A stretch of DNA of 64,000 bases from the NCBI GenBank assembly GCA_963853835.1, contig OY970823.1, positions 67,589,845 to 67,653,844 of the forward strand, in the 5' to 3' direction. Made by a program: the position numbers and the translations under genes. Shown one piece after another: positions 26,608-38,759 of this stretch. A model generated the notes under the pieces. That model was not told the DNA's origin, did not search any database, and was given only the letters and a program-made list of their open reading frames with translations. The stretch comes from Calendula officinalis. Lineage: Eukaryota > Streptophyta > Magnoliopsida > Asterales > Asteraceae. Position 1 is the first letter of the stretch; every line of letters begins with the position of its first letter.

Positions 26608-29327
26608 CTAAACAGCATAAAGGCGTACAACTTGATCAATCTTGGCGCGGCAAACGGGACAACCAAAATTTTTGACTTTAATTTCGGTCAAACATGACAT
26701 ACATCCAGCCATATGCCCACATGGAATACAAGCTCCTTCAACAGGTGCATCAAGACAAATAACACAATCACCCTTACTTTTCTCATTTGTACCCTCGGTT
26801 TTAGCTTCAGATAAATCATCAATAGGGGTAAAAGTGGAATCAATTGGCGGGTAGCGAACATTATCCACCATATCTGGCATTGGTGGTGCTGTTGGGACAA
26901 TTTGGGAATATGTGTTTGTGTCTGTGTATGGATGATAACTGGTGCTCGTTCCTGCATGCTGAATTTCTTCCACTTGTTTTGTTCCCGTTTGGGTTGGGGT
27001 TTGACAGGTCACACTGGTGGAGCCCGTGTAGGTAATTGGGGCGGTGGGTCTGACTGCTTCTGATGTTGTTTGGGTAGGTGGTGGTCCCACATTTGAGGGT
27101 TGGTTGTTTAAGGGCAATGCAGGATGCATAACCTGAAATGTGTAAATATGAAACGGGTCATGTTTTATCTTTAACGGGTCAAACATGCAAAATAAGAATT
27201 TAGCTAAGTTGACCAAAGCGTATTTTAATAAGAAAATAGACCTACAAGTGTTTCTAGGCAACCCAACCTGACCTGCCCGACCCGCCTATTTTGCTAGATC
27301 TAATAAAAGTAACACTAAAATTAAAGCAATAATTTAAAAAGGTTGCAGAATTATACCTGAGGAATTCCTTTGCAAGCATTGCAAAACATCTGCAACTGCT
27401 GCTTTTCATTTTGGTTAACTGATGCAAGTTTAATACGGGACTCTGCAGTTGACAATATAAACTCAGGTTTAGTAAACAAAAAGTCTACTTTATAAAAATA
27501 TATTTTTTAAGATTAATCACGTAAATGATGATAAATATCACACTCATGCACGTATAAAATAAAACAAAAAATGCACTAGGATATGGTATAACAAAAATGC
27601 AGAGTTCATTGTTCAATAAATTCAAATCAAACCCACTGAAAATACTACAAAATATATATCTAACAAGAATTTAAGCAAATATCATGCAAAAAGATTAATT
27701 TGAATTTTAATTAGAAATTATTTTTAATTTTTGTGTGGAGGAAGTCTAAGTTGTTTCCAACACAACAAACTTACGCCTAACTTGAGAACGCAAAATAGAT
27801 CGCTTCCGTCTCCAGCGTTTTGGGACTACAAATATAAAAGAAAAATAAATAAAGTAAAAAAGTACAAATGCTACACTATACACTAACAAGTATATCATAT
27901 ATTTAATTTAAATATGTTGAGAAACTTACTGTGGGAACTATAAATGATCACTGCAGGATCAGGCTGATTAAAATTTGGTTCATCCATGTTTGCCTTCCAA
28001 AGTGCAATAATTGATCGAGGTTTCGCATCCTGTTTATTCCACACAAAAGAATAAATAAATAAAAGAAAAATGAAAAAACACACGATATAAATATTGCTGA
28101 ATTGTACCTGTAAACTGGAATATATAGCAAGTTCTAACTTGAAAGGTTTTGTAAGTTCGCGAGCTCCACATGGTAGTATAACTACCCACCTGTGTTCACC
28201 ATTTAACATAAGCTCAGTATTCAAAGAATCTAAATTTCAGAAAAGAATAAATATAAAAAGTGAAGTGAAGTGATAATGAATACTTACACTTTTCTAGAAA
28301 GTAGCTGAGGAGCAAGTATTTCAAGAAAACCTGGCCCGTAAATCTCTTGCAGCCAACCGGAGAATAAACAAATATGGCTCTAAAAGAATAACATTATAAA
28401 CCGAATATAAGATCATCAAAATATAAGAAGATGAAATATAAAAATAAAAATAAAAAGAAAAAGATCGTACCTCAATTGCACGAACAACTTTGTGATATCC
28501 TTTATCTCTTGCAATGTCAATTGCAGTTTGACAGGCATCATTCATTACCAACGCATTTGCTGAAAATTAAGATAATTAAATATTGATTAAGCTATGCTAA
28601 ACAAGCAAGTGATCCATAACAAAAGCTGTTGTTTTTGAACACACCACCATGTGAAAGCAGTAGCTTAACCATCGGTTCTAAGCCTCTTTTTGCAGCATGA
28701 TGCAGAGGAGTTCCAGCATGGCGACCTGAAGAAATTTGTAACCGAAAATTATAACAGAAAAACTTCCATAACAACTTAAAATAAATATTTTTAATTTTGT
28801 AATCATGAATCAGATTAAAACACAGTGTTATATACAAGCTCACCTGGACGGTAAGCATTCACATTAGCACCCAATTCTAGTAATGTTTTTGCAGCATCAT
28901 AAAACTGTGGATTCATAGAAGCCAATATCAATGGAGTCTTTCCTTCTTTATCCGTCCACTGCACCAGAAAAGTAACAGTTTACACATAATTTCACAACTA
29001 ATTCTTCCTCTCACCAATTCCAAAACATTAATTAGTTACTTTAAGCATAAAAAAATGTTACATTTTAAAAGAAATTGTCCCACAGAAAGTGTTGGACCCG
29101 ATTATCAATCAAAACAGATGCAGTAAACCACGGATGAATTTCACAATTGGAATCGGAACAAATTAGTTCCGCAATTCTAACTATAGAATTCGAATTTTGT
29201 AAAAGGAATCAATTATTATAAATACCTCAAGGCCAGCACCTTCACTGTGAAGCTTTTTGATGGCCTCGGATGCGCCATAACCGACTTGTTGATACAAAAG
29301 CTCGTCTTTGGATTGCTGTAAACCCAT
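26608..29327 (-). CDS. Ankyrin-repeat RING E3 ubiquitin ligase (XBAT34/35-like), copy 1
   Basis: Putative E3 ubiquitin ligase. Ten exons join in frame to 440 residues: 29226-29327, 28844-28958, 28645-28725, 28471-28559, 28288-28379, 28108-28189, 27930-28029, 27775-27825, 27357-27442, 26608-27132. It starts MGLQQSKDELLYQQV, as in XBAT35; MG at the start allows N-myristoylation. Ankyrin repeats span about 36-130 (GKTPLILASM, GTPLHHAAKRGL, TAIDIARDKGY). The middle (about 160-237) matches the XBAT34/35 domain (WVVILPCGARELTKPFKLEL). A Pro/Thr-rich linker leads to a complete C3HC4 RING at about 389-428 (CVICLDAPVEGACIPCGHMA, then CPVC). XBAT35 acts in ethylene, apical-hook and defence responses by degrading partners; whether this copy does is inference. 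No lesion is seen, so this is the functional member of the pair. Confidence 0.93.
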
Positions 29328-29550
29328 TTTGGATAAGAGAATTGATAAAAGTAGGGTTTTTGTAGTCTTAAATCAATAGCGATCCACCGACGAGGGAGTT
29401 GAATTTTGGAGATTTTCCTAGAAAAATTGCATTCTACTTTTCTTGAAGAAAATTATTTGGGAGTAAATTATATAAATGACGTTATCTTCGATTCTTCGTC
29501 GCGAAGAACATACGATTGACCAAAAAAGTCAATCTCTTTTCCGCGTAACG

Positions 29551-30500
29551 AATAATAATTTTTTTCCCTGAAAAAAAAACTATTTAGCAATGTTATAAAA
29601 TTTGGTAAAACCGAAAAACTGAGAGGTACTAAGTTAGAATGAGCTTGTTAAATCAATCGAAATCTGTAGGATGGATATAAAATTCTGATTGAACTGCAAA
29701 AAAAACAGATTTTCAAAAAAAATTGATAAGTAAATAGTCATTAAATTTTTTATATAGATTCTAAACTTAAAAATAATAAAGTTAGTTAAAAAGAATAGGT
29801 TTTTGGAATTTTTTTATTTTTATGATATTTTTTTTGTATTTTATAGTTTTTCTTTTAATATTTATACATAATATATATAATTAACGATTTACTAAATCAT
29901 AAATAATCATCAGTATTGTCATCCGGTCCAAATAGTTTAATTAGTTTCATCGTATTTAATGCATTGATTGGCTAAAAAACCAATTTGTAAAACATTAGTA
30001 TTTAGTTCTACAATTTTATGTACATAAATCATTCTATTTATGTGATAAAATCAAAATGACCCTTGTATGACTATTTAACGTTTTATAACATTACTCTATA
30101 ATTTCATGTGATATTTGAAGGATTTATACAAGTATAAATATGAATTATCCTAAATTTTGTATATACTTGTTATTTTTTAATTTATAATATATACAATTAT
30201 TACAATTTACCGTAATTACATGTCGTTAAGAATAAGCTCCTTTCCTTATGTTTATATAGTATTTAATGCTAAAAGGGTAAGCTGGGACGGATCTTTGTTC
30301 AGGCTACTTGAGAAAAAACGTCAATTATTTGACTCTAATGTACGCACCCCTAACTTTCATTCTCGTAACTATATTTTGACTCTTTTTTCGTTTATCTTAA
30401 AGAGTTAATAGTGAGGTTTTATAAGTAATGTTTCATATTTTTAGCTGTAATTGAACTTTTACGCTTTTCATTTTCTTTTTTTTCAACTTTTTAAAAAACT
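29551..30500. other. AT-rich spacer, unit 1
   Basis: Between the two homologous parts of unit 1. No gene recognised. The corresponding place in unit 2 (35.68-38.99 kb) is 3.3 kb and full of MITEs. Confidence 0.45.
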
Positions 30501-31099
30501 AACTCTTATCCCGTTTATACCCCAACTAGATTCAAAAGATTAAGTAATCGATGCGTCTCAAGCTACTTAATTATAGATTATATTTGAAAATTTATGTTCT
30601 AATAACGTCCAAAATGATCTTTTAAAAGTTAAAGGTTCAATATTAAAAAGGATAGTAAGGGGTGGGGTGTTCATGTTAGGTCACCGTCAAATGTTGTTAC
30701 TTGTTGAAAGTTATGACAATAAGTTAGAAATAAATGATGAAGAGAAAGGGTTATATCATATGGATGTACCTACTACTATAATGATTTAATGATGCCAACT
30801 AACAAATCATTATGAGTGATGGTCTATGTGATTATGATGGAGCAAATAATTATAGTTATGGATAAGTTAATCCTAATCCTAATTAAGTAGCTGGTGGTGG
30901 GCCCCATTATCTGCTTGAGCAGGTGATTGTGCGCTTGAAGAGCATTGTTGTTTTGTTGGTTTATACATTTTAAACAACGTTCCTTTCTTTTCCTTCCACC
31001 ATTCTTCTGCATGTTGTGCGTTAAATCTTCTTTTGCTGCACAAGTATTGTACACAATTTAGGTTCCTATATTTATAAGATGACAAGTCAATCTGTTTAA

Positions 31100-31385
31100 A
31101 GCCAGTGCAAATTAGATTGAGAATCGATTGGAACCATGAACCTGACTGGACAAAACCAAACCGAATAAGTCGAAAACCGGAACATATTGATTTTCCCGGT
31201 TTTGATTTTCATACAAAATCAGTTCTCCGCCCGGTCCGGTCCAAAACCATAAAAAGTCGAAAAGACTGGAAAAAAAACCTGACATCGGTCTGGTCCAAGA
31301 CGTCAGTCCGACCAACATCATTTTTCTGGTTCTCATTCCGGTCTGATTTCATCCGGCTTTGGACCGTGCACACACATCATTAATT
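31100..31385. repeat. CCGGTCCGG-rich repeat inserted in the PRAF relic
   Basis: AACCGGAACATATTG, CCCGGTCCGGTCCAAAACC and related motifs place this with the dispersed CCGGTT-rich repeats at 1.2-1.7, 47.1 and 62.4-63.0 kb. The long frame through it (rich in Lys, Pro, Asn) is a by-product of the repeat. The corresponding intron of the long PRAF gene lacks it. Confidence 0.55.
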
Positions 31386-31389
31386 TGTT

Positions 31390-31548
31390 ATAAGTGGGTG
31401 TTTGGGAGAACTTATTTGGGAAAACTTATTTAAGGGGTTTTTGAGCTTATTAGTTTTATAAGCTTAAATGAGCTTGAAAATCCAAGCTTATTGTAGCTTA
31501 TTAAGCTCAAAAGCCTCTTAAATAAACTTTTCCAAACATTCCCGGCAC
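31390..31548. mobile_element. Tourist/Harbinger-like MITE
   Basis: GGGTGTTTGGGAGAACTTAT at the left and TAAACTTTTCCAAACATTCC at the right, with AAGCTTA-rich sequence inside. It is a diverged relative of the element at 12197-12342. Confidence 0.6.
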
Positions 31549-31960
31549 CTGAATCTAACTCGTTTGAAAATTTTGGTATCATCTGTTAGTTGAAGCATTG
31601 TTACATAAACACCCTGTTCATATTGTTCAACTACTTCTTTTACTTCCTCGTTTTTTGGATCCTGAGCTACTACCTTTTTTTGTGTTTTTCTGACTTTCAG
31701 CTTCTGTTGCTTTTCCCTCTGCCACATCAGCACCCTGAGTTGACTTATTCACCTTACCAATATCTTCATTTTGACGGTATTCTCGGTTCGGGTTGGTCTA
31801 GTCCAAGATGTCAGCGGTTCGGTCCTCGGTCCGACTGAAACCATTTTCTTAGCTCTCAATTCAGTTCCGAGGGGTTCAGTTCATTTATTAGACTGTGCGC
31901 AAAAAATGAATATGAACTCAACTCTTGGAAGCATTAGAAACAAGCTATCAAGAGTTATTA

Positions 31961-32251
31961 CTGCCTCCGTATCAAAATAAGTGATACACTCTCTATTTAT
32001 GGGTTGAACAAAATAAGTGATACACATCCAAAACTTACCTTATTTGACAAAAAAGTGGGACTCATTCTTCACTAACTATCTACTTTAATAAAGTAAAATT
32101 ACTCTTTTACTCTTACTTTTACTTTTAAACATCATTAATATCACTTCATTTAAAAGAAGTGGGGCCCATTATCCACTAAATATCCATTTCAATATTTTAC
32201 CTCAAAAACCGTAATTTTTCAAGTGTATCACTTATTTTGATACAGAGGTGA
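31961..32251. mobile_element. Stowaway-like MITE at the duplication junction
   Basis: Left end CTGCCTCCGTATCAAAATAA, right end TTATTTTGATACAGAGG, with TA flanks. It belongs to the same family as the 11.8-kb element. It lies right at the border where homology with unit 1 begins (about 32252), so it may have inserted at or near the breakpoint. Confidence 0.75.
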
Positions 32252-32702
32252 TATTTATATTACTTTGTAATTAAATTAAAGTACCATTTTATTATACTCC
32301 TTTATAGATTATTATGTAACTATACGTCTAAATTATTAACGGAGGTGGCAAATAAACAGTCACTAACGGGTCAAAAATGGGTAATACTTCTGTGTGGCTC
32401 AAAGAGTTGGGTTGGGTTGGGCTGAGTTGATCTATCCACACTTAATTTTCCATTTTATTCAACTTGCTAAATAGTTAATGTATTAAATATGATTGCAAAA
32501 AACTTAGACAACAAAAATAACAATATAATTCCACATTAGGCTAAATTTCACCGGTTTAACCCTGTCGTCCCGTTTCATTTATAGCTAACTTTTTACTATT
32601 TGACCCGTTCGATCTGTTACCAATGCAATAGAATAACTTCACTAAACTAAATCAAAAAAACACTCACCATCCAATCCAGTAAATAAAATCCAGAATGAAA
32701 CC

Positions 32703-35449
32703 CTAAACAGCGTAAAGGCGTACAACTTGATCAATCTTGGCGCGGCAAACAGGACAACCAAAGCTTTTGACTTTAACTTGGGTCAAACATGACATACATC
32801 CAGCCATATGCCCACAATCACCCTTACTTTTCTCATTTGTACCCTCGGTTTTAGTTTCAGATAAATCATCAACAGGGGTAAAATTGGAACCAATTGACGG
32901 GTATCTGGCATTGGTGGTGCTGTTGGGATAATTTGAGAATATTTGTTTGTGTCTGTGTATGGGTGATAACTGGTGCTTGTTCCTGCTCTGTGAATTTCTT
33001 CCACTTGTTTTTTTCCGGTTTGGGTGGTCAAACTGGTGCAGCCCATGTAGGTAACTGGGGTGGTGGGTCTGACTGCTGAGCTGGATTGTAGGGCTAACTC
33101 AGTGCCTTCTGATGTTGTTTGGGTAGGTGGTGCTCCCACATTAGAGGGTTGGTTATTCAAGGGGAATGCAGGATGCATCACCTGAAATGTGTAAATATGA
33201 AACAGGTTATGTTTTATCTTTAACGGGTCAAACATGCAAAATAAGAATTTAGCTAAAAAAGATAACAGGTCAGAAGTTGACCAAAGCATAATTTAATAAG
33301 AAAATAGACATACAAGTGTTTCGGGTCAACCCAACCTGACCCTTATCGACCCGTACCGAAATTATCCGACCCGCCTATTTTGCAAGATTTAGTAAAAGTA
33401 ACATTAAATATTCATACAAGAATTTAAAAAGGCTGCAGAATTATACCTGAGGAATTCCTTTGCAAGTATCGCAAAACCTCTGCAACTGCCACTTTTCGTG
33501 TTCGTTAACTGGTGCAAGTTTAATACGTGACTCTGAAGTTAACAATATAAACTCAGGTTTATATTTCATAAAATAAGGCCTCTTTTTTGGTAGAAAAAAG
33601 ACAAGATTAATCACCTAAATGATGATAAATATCACATTCATGCACGTATAAAGACGTAAATACTAATATAATAAAATAGAACAAAAAATGCAACAGGATA
33701 CGGTATAAACAAAGTTGTAGAGTATAATGTTGGATAAATTCAACCTAAACACACTGAATAGACTACAAAACATATACCTAACAGGAATTTAATCTAATAA
33801 CATGCAAAAAGAAAAATTTGATTTTTAATTAGAAATTATTTCTAATTTTTGGTGCAGGGGAAGTCTTAAGTTGTTAACTCAACAAACTTACGCTTAACTG
33901 GGGAGTGCAAAATAGACCGCTTCCGTCTCCAGCTTTCTGGGACTACAAATATAAAAAAAAACAAATAACATAAATAAAATAATACAAATTCTACATTACA
34001 CACTAGCAAGTATGTCGTATATTTAATTTAATTTAATTTAATTTAATTTAAATGTGTTGAGAAAATTACTTTGGGGGATATAAATGATAACTGCAGGATC
34101 GGGCTGATTGAAATTTGGTTCATCCATGTTTGCCTTCCAAAAAGCGATAATTGATGTAGGTTTGGCTTCCTGTTTATTCCACACAAATTAAATAAATAAA
34201 TAAATAAAATAAAAGAAGAAAAAAACATGATATATATATTGCTGAATTGCACCTGTATACTGGAATATATAGCAAGTTCTAACTTGAAAGGTTTTGTAAG
34301 TTCACGAGCTCCACATGGTAGTATAACTACCCACCTGTATTCACCATTTAACATAAGCTCGGTATAGAAAGAATCTAAAATTTTGGAAAAAAATAATATA
34401 AAAACATGAAGTGATAAATTAATGAATACTTACACTTTTCTAGAACGTGACCAAGGAGCAAGTATTTCAAGAAAGCTCGGCCTGTAAAACTCTTGCAGCC
34501 AACCACAGAATAAACATGTATGGTTCTAAAAGAATAACATTATAGACCGAATATAAAATCGTCACAATATAAAAGTACAAGAACATGAAATATAAAAAAT
34601 AAAATAAAAAAATGTGGACCTCAATTGCACGAACACTACGGTAATATCCTCTAACTCTTGCAATGTCAAGTGCAGTTTGACAGTTATCATTCATCGCCAA
34701 CGCATTAGCTGAAAATTAAGAGAATTAAATATTGATTAAGCTACAAAGTTTAATCAATTTAATCGTAGCACGTTTTTTTTTTTCTTTTTTTTTTTTTTGT
34801 GTAATGAACACACACCACCATGTGTAAGCAGTAGCTTAACCGTATTTACTAATCCTCTTTTTGCAGCATGATGCAGAGGAGTTCCACCATGCGGACCTGG
34901 AGAAATTTGTAACCAGATATTAGAACAGAAAAACCTCAAATATATAATTCTAATTTTGTAAATTGAACAGTTTTGTATACAAGCTCACCTGGACGGAATG
35001 CATTCACATTAGCACCCAATTCTAATAATGTTTTTGCAGCATCATAAAACTGAGAATTCATAGAAGCCAATATCAATGGATTCTTTCCGTTTATATCCAC
35101 CCACTGCACCAGAAAAACAACACGTTACACATAATTTCACCACTAATTCTTCTCTCACCAATTCCAAAACATTAATTAGTTACTTTAAACATCAAAAACA
35201 ATGTTACGTTTCAAAAGAAATTGTCCATCGGGAAGTGTTGACCCGATTATCAAACATAACAAATGCAGTAAACCCCGGATGAATTTTGAAAATTGGAATC
35301 GGAACAAATTAGTTCCGGAATTCTGACTATACACTTATTATAAATACCTCAAGGCCAGCACCTTCACAGTGAAGCTTTTTGATGGCCTCAGATGCGCCAT
35401 AACTGACTTGTTGATACAAAAGCTCGTCTTTGGATTGCTGTAAACCCAT
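32703..35449 (-). pseudogene. XBAT34/35-like gene, copy 2, RING finger destroyed
   Basis: A tandem copy of the E3 gene at 26.6-29.3 kb with the same ten exons: 35348-35449, 34989-35103, 34816-34896, 34620-34708, 34434-34525, 34253-34334, 34070-34169, 33892-33942, 33447-33532 and a last exon from 33181. Exons 1-9 read without stops (266 residues, ankyrin region included). In exon 10, compared with copy 1, 19 bases are missing at 32903/32904, which shifts the frame, and 45 bases are missing at 32816/32817, which removes the first half of the RING including its first two cysteines. Translation would end at 32783 with about 398 residues and no RING; the ancestral stop is at 32703. It cannot act as an E3 ligase. 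It could still give an ankyrin protein that competes with copy 1, which is speculation. Confidence 0.88.
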
Positions 35450-35914
35450 TTTGGATAAGAGAATTGATAAAAGTAGGGTTTTTGTAGTCTTAATCAATAG
35501 CGATCCACCGACGAGGGAGTTGAATTTTGGCGATTTTTCCGAGTAAAATTGCATTCTACTTTTTCTTGAAGAAAATTATTTGGGGGTAAATTATATAAAT
35601 GGCGTTATCTTCGAATCTTCGTCGCGAAGATTACACGATTAACCAGAAAAGTCGATCTCTTTTCCGCGTAATGAATTAGGGCGAGTGTGGCGGTTTGGAA
35701 TGTTTTTAACTAAAACCAAAACCACTCTTCTTCAATTCTTCTCTTCTACTTGCCACGTGGAAGTTTTTTATTGGGTCAAGTAATCTTCTTTCCCGCCTGT
35801 AGCAAGCAAGCATTCGTATTGTGAATCAATTCCCTATCAGATAAATTTGAATTATACTCAACAACTTACCCTATTAAATCGGATCATTATTAATATATTA
35901 ATTTTTGAAAAATG

Positions 35915-36310
35915 ATAATGACAGTCCAGGGTTATCATTAAGAAGGTAAAATAACCAAAGACAACCCCTGAATTTTAGAAATATTACTCCTTCCGTCCCT
36001 TAATAAAGTTCTCATTTCAATTGGGCACAAGTTTTTAGGAGTTAGTTAGTGGTGGGGTCTTGATAATAGATTTGATTAAAATATAAGGTTATTTTGGAGA
36101 GAGAAAATGTTTTTAAAAGATAGTTAGTGGTGAAGGACATGGTAATAATATTATTTTATTAAGTGGGTCCCTCTAATTTGAGAAATGAGAACTTTATTTT
36201 GGGACAAATATATTGATAGAAATGGGAACTTTATTAAGGGACGGAGGGAGTAGTTTTTAATCAATGTACTGGTTTTTTATGCATGTTAATGACAGCCCTA
36301 AAACCCTTAA
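35915..36310. mobile_element. Palindromic-end MITE split by a Stowaway
   Basis: GATAATGACAGTCCAGGG at the left and TTAATGACAGCCCTAAAACCC at the right resemble the palindromic end at 16.72 kb. A complete Stowaway lies in between. Borders are approximate. Confidence 0.4.
35988..36250. mobile_element. Stowaway MITE
   Basis: CTCCTTCCGTCCCTTAATAA at the left and TTATTAAGGGACGGAGGGAG at the right, with TA on both sides (35986-35987 and 36251-36252). It is 263 bp long, so nearly the size of the NDR-intron element. Confidence 0.92.
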
Positions 36311-36399
36311 TTTTTTTAAAACTTCATAATCTAAATGCGTTATTTATATTTAAATCCGGAGGGATTGTTTCTAAATTTATAAATTATGTTATTTTGAGG

Positions 36400-37175
36400 T
36401 CCATTCTTTTACAAAATTCTGATGAACAAATCTCAATAATTGATCAATAAGATTTAATGGTTAAAATTAATCACATATTTTATACATTAAGGGGTATTTT
36501 GGTCATTTTTTTAAATAAAAATATTTTTTTTATTTTTTTATTTTTTATTTTAGAATTTTTATTTATTCATTTATTATTTTTATTATGAAGGGGTATTTTG
36601 GCCATTTGACACTTAAAAAAAATTCAATTTTTTATTTTTATTTTTTTTATTTTTTTATTAAATTTTTTTATTAAAAAGTAATATTTATTTGATAAATATG
36701 TGTATAACTTAATCACATGTGATTTTACTTAGTCACATGTGATTTTAGTGTAAAATCACATGTGATTGTATATTTAACCACATTTGATGTTTTAGTTCAA
36801 TCACATGTATTCAATATGTAATCACATGTGTTTCAGTATACAATCACATGTGATTCACTATGTAATCACATTATTTGTTATTAATGAAAAAATAATATTT
36901 TTAAAAAAAATTATAAAAAACTACAAAAACTAAAAATTATAAAATAAAAAATATATTTTTTAAATGACCTAAATACCCCTCAATTAAAAAATAAATAAAA
37001 TAAAAAATAAAATAAAATAAAATAAAAAATAAAAAAATAGAAATTTTTTTGAAGTGTCAAATGACAAAAATACCCCTTTATATATAAAAGATGTGATTAA
37101 TCTTGACAATTATATCTTATTGGTCAATGGTTAAGATTTGTTCTTCGGGACTTGATAAAAATAATGGATCTTCTT
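36400..37175. mobile_element. TIR element carrying CACATGTG palindrome array
   Basis: About 100 bases at each end are inverted and partly conserved: TTGATCAATAAGATTTAATG at the left against CTTATTGGTCAATGGTTAAG at the right, then ATTAATCACAT and AGGGGTATTTTGGTCA against TGACAAAAATACCCCTTT. The core is extremely AT-rich. No transposase is seen. The class (Mutator-like or other) is not clear because no target duplication could be read. Confidence 0.6.
36711..36873. repeat. Cluster of AATCACATGTGATT palindromes
   Basis: Copies at 36711-36724, 36731-36744 (AGTCAC...), 36754-36767 and 36842-36855 are perfect or nearly perfect 14-bp palindromes. Degenerate copies lie at 36776, 36799 and 36820, and a half-copy at 36864. 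Spacing is irregular, 10-44 bases. Each holds the E-box CACATGTG. They sit in the middle of the TIR element. Confidence 0.9.
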
Positions 37176-38187
37176 GAACGTTTTCTCTTATAAAATAATC
37201 AAATAACATCAATAATAGCCTATATGATTGCTTATAATTTTTTTAATAATATTTGTTGTTGTCAAAAGATATGTTTCAAATCGTATTTATAAAAAAGATG
37301 TATTTAATTAAAATGCTATTTATCTTGAATTTTAAATTGTTGTCAAAAGATATATTTATTAGTTAAATTCAGAATTATTTTGAATTATTAAGTTGTTGCC
37401 AAAGGATATAAAAGATATACATCAAATCGTATTTATCAAAAGATGTATTTAATATTTAATTAAATCGTATTTTTTTAACAATAAAAAAGAAGGCTACGAG
37501 TCGAGTTTCAGCATTGTCATCACCCCTCATGGAGACTTCCAAACTAATATAAATAACTTGAGTCTAGCAAATTGCTAAACTAAAATAAAATTCAATACAA
37601 AGGGTTTATCAACAAATCAACCCATGAAATCTTAACTTTTTGATTCCGATGAGTGATCCAAGAGAAAACTAATAAACGAATGATATCAAAAATTTTGACC
37701 TACTCACTTACCACTATCAAATAACAATGAGTTATCGTGAAATGCTTTATTGTTGGCTTCATCTGACGGTAGAGATACCGTTGGCACCACACTACAGTGT
37801 GGTGTATTCGGTTGATTTGTTCCTTTAACCGAAGTGTTGAGGGTTTGATTATGTGGGGCCCAATGTATTTTAATAAGGTATTTAATGTATTTTTGTGTAT
37901 GTGTACATTTTGTAACGATAGACCTAAAAAATTGAAGAGAATGAGTATTATTGACATGAATATGTCAGTTTAATGTCGGTTGGAGTGTGAGCTGACTGAC
38001 GCTGAATTGACAAAAAACTGAAGGTCTCAGTTTCATTCATTGTTGACAACAGTCTAATACTCTCTCCGTCCCACTTTTATTATCTAGTAACACATAAGCC
38101 TAGATGCCACCACGTTCAACCCTTCCCCTTCATTTCGTGAATTTTGGTTTCATAAATTTGTGCAAGAGTTTTTTTTATTGTATGTCA

Positions 38188-38588
38188 GGCATACAATAAG
38201 CAATATTTAATACTCTCTAATTTCCTTTCATATTGGTACTTCACTTAATGTTTTGCTAGAAGACTTGTTATACCAACTTTACCCTTTCTCTATTATTAAT
38301 CTAAATACAATTTTCCATTAATTATTCTCAAATCTACCATTACGTCAAAATATTTGTAATCGTAGCTTAAAAATGTCCCATTTTCACATTTGACTACAAA
38401 ATGATTTATCTTATTTTTCGACTACAATATACATATATGTTCTATTTTACATTATTCTTAATCATACTCTAATAGATCATGAATTCAAGTCTCGTCGTAG
38501 ACTAAAAAAAGTGTAAATTAGGTGTCGTTAAAAAAAAAATACCAATATAAAAGGAAATTGGAGAGTATAATATTGCTTATTGTATGCC
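38188..38588. mobile_element. MITE with about 50-bp TIRs, 401 bp
   Basis: GGCATACAATAAGCAATATT at the left is inverted at the right as AATATTGCTTATTGTATGCC. Inside it follow CTCTCTAATTTCC and its inverse GGAAATTGGAGAG, and ATATTGGTA/TACCAATAT. It has no coding sequence. Confidence 0.75.
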
Positions 38589-38712
38589 TAGTAAAAATTA
38601 AATCTTAACTGTAATTTTTGAACCCTAATTTGATTATATGAGGTCACTGAGCGGAATAAAGCTTGCAAATTGTAAATATTTACGGTTTCTCATATCTGAA
38701 TAAACTTTATTA

Positions 38713-38759
38713 CTCCCTCCGTCCCTAAATAAAGTTGCTAGAACTTTAGACGGAGGGAG
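38713..38759. mobile_element. 47-bp Stowaway consisting almost only of its termini
   Basis: CTCCCTCCGTCCCTAAAT at the left, TTTAGACGGAGGGAG at the right, 14 bases between them, flanked by TA on both sides. It is a deletion derivative about one fifth the length of the other Stowaways here. Confidence 0.85.

Larger units (their letters stand above)
30820..31790 (-). pseudogene. Truncated PRAF (RCC1-FYVE-BRX) 3' relic
   Basis: A decayed copy of the last two exons of the gene at 39.37-42.36 kb. The final-exon part (about 30889-31050) still reads SKRRFNAQHAEEWWKEKK, the second half of a BRX domain. The exon 4 part (31547-31790) reads EEVKEVVEQYEQGVYVTMLQ. The intron between them carries an insertion with a CCGG-rich stretch and a Tourist-like MITE. 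Internal indels shift the frame within exon 4. Everything upstream (RCC1, FYVE) is missing because the duplicated block ends here, so it cannot make a PRAF protein. Confidence 0.85.
26180..31800. repeat. Segmental duplication unit 1 (E3 ligase gene + PRAF 3' relic)
   Basis: This block is homologous, in the same order and direction, to 32252-39980. Homology covers the E3 gene with its flanks (about 26.2-29.55 against 32.25-35.67 kb) and then the PRAF 3' region (about 30.5-31.79 against 39.0-39.83 kb). Unit 1 ends inside PRAF exon 4. Insertions differ between units, so the copy is not recent. Confidence 0.85.

Noticed and set aside
26642..27035. Plus-strand frames across the RING exon
   Set aside because: Shadows of the E3 gene on the opposite strand.
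31105..31383. Open frame of 92 codons
   Set aside because: It lies in a CCGGTCC-rich insertion of the PRAF relic; no family resemblance.
36480..37080. AT-rich stretch as matrix attachment site or origin
   Set aside because: The composition fits, but it is explained by the TIR element; nothing specific supports more.
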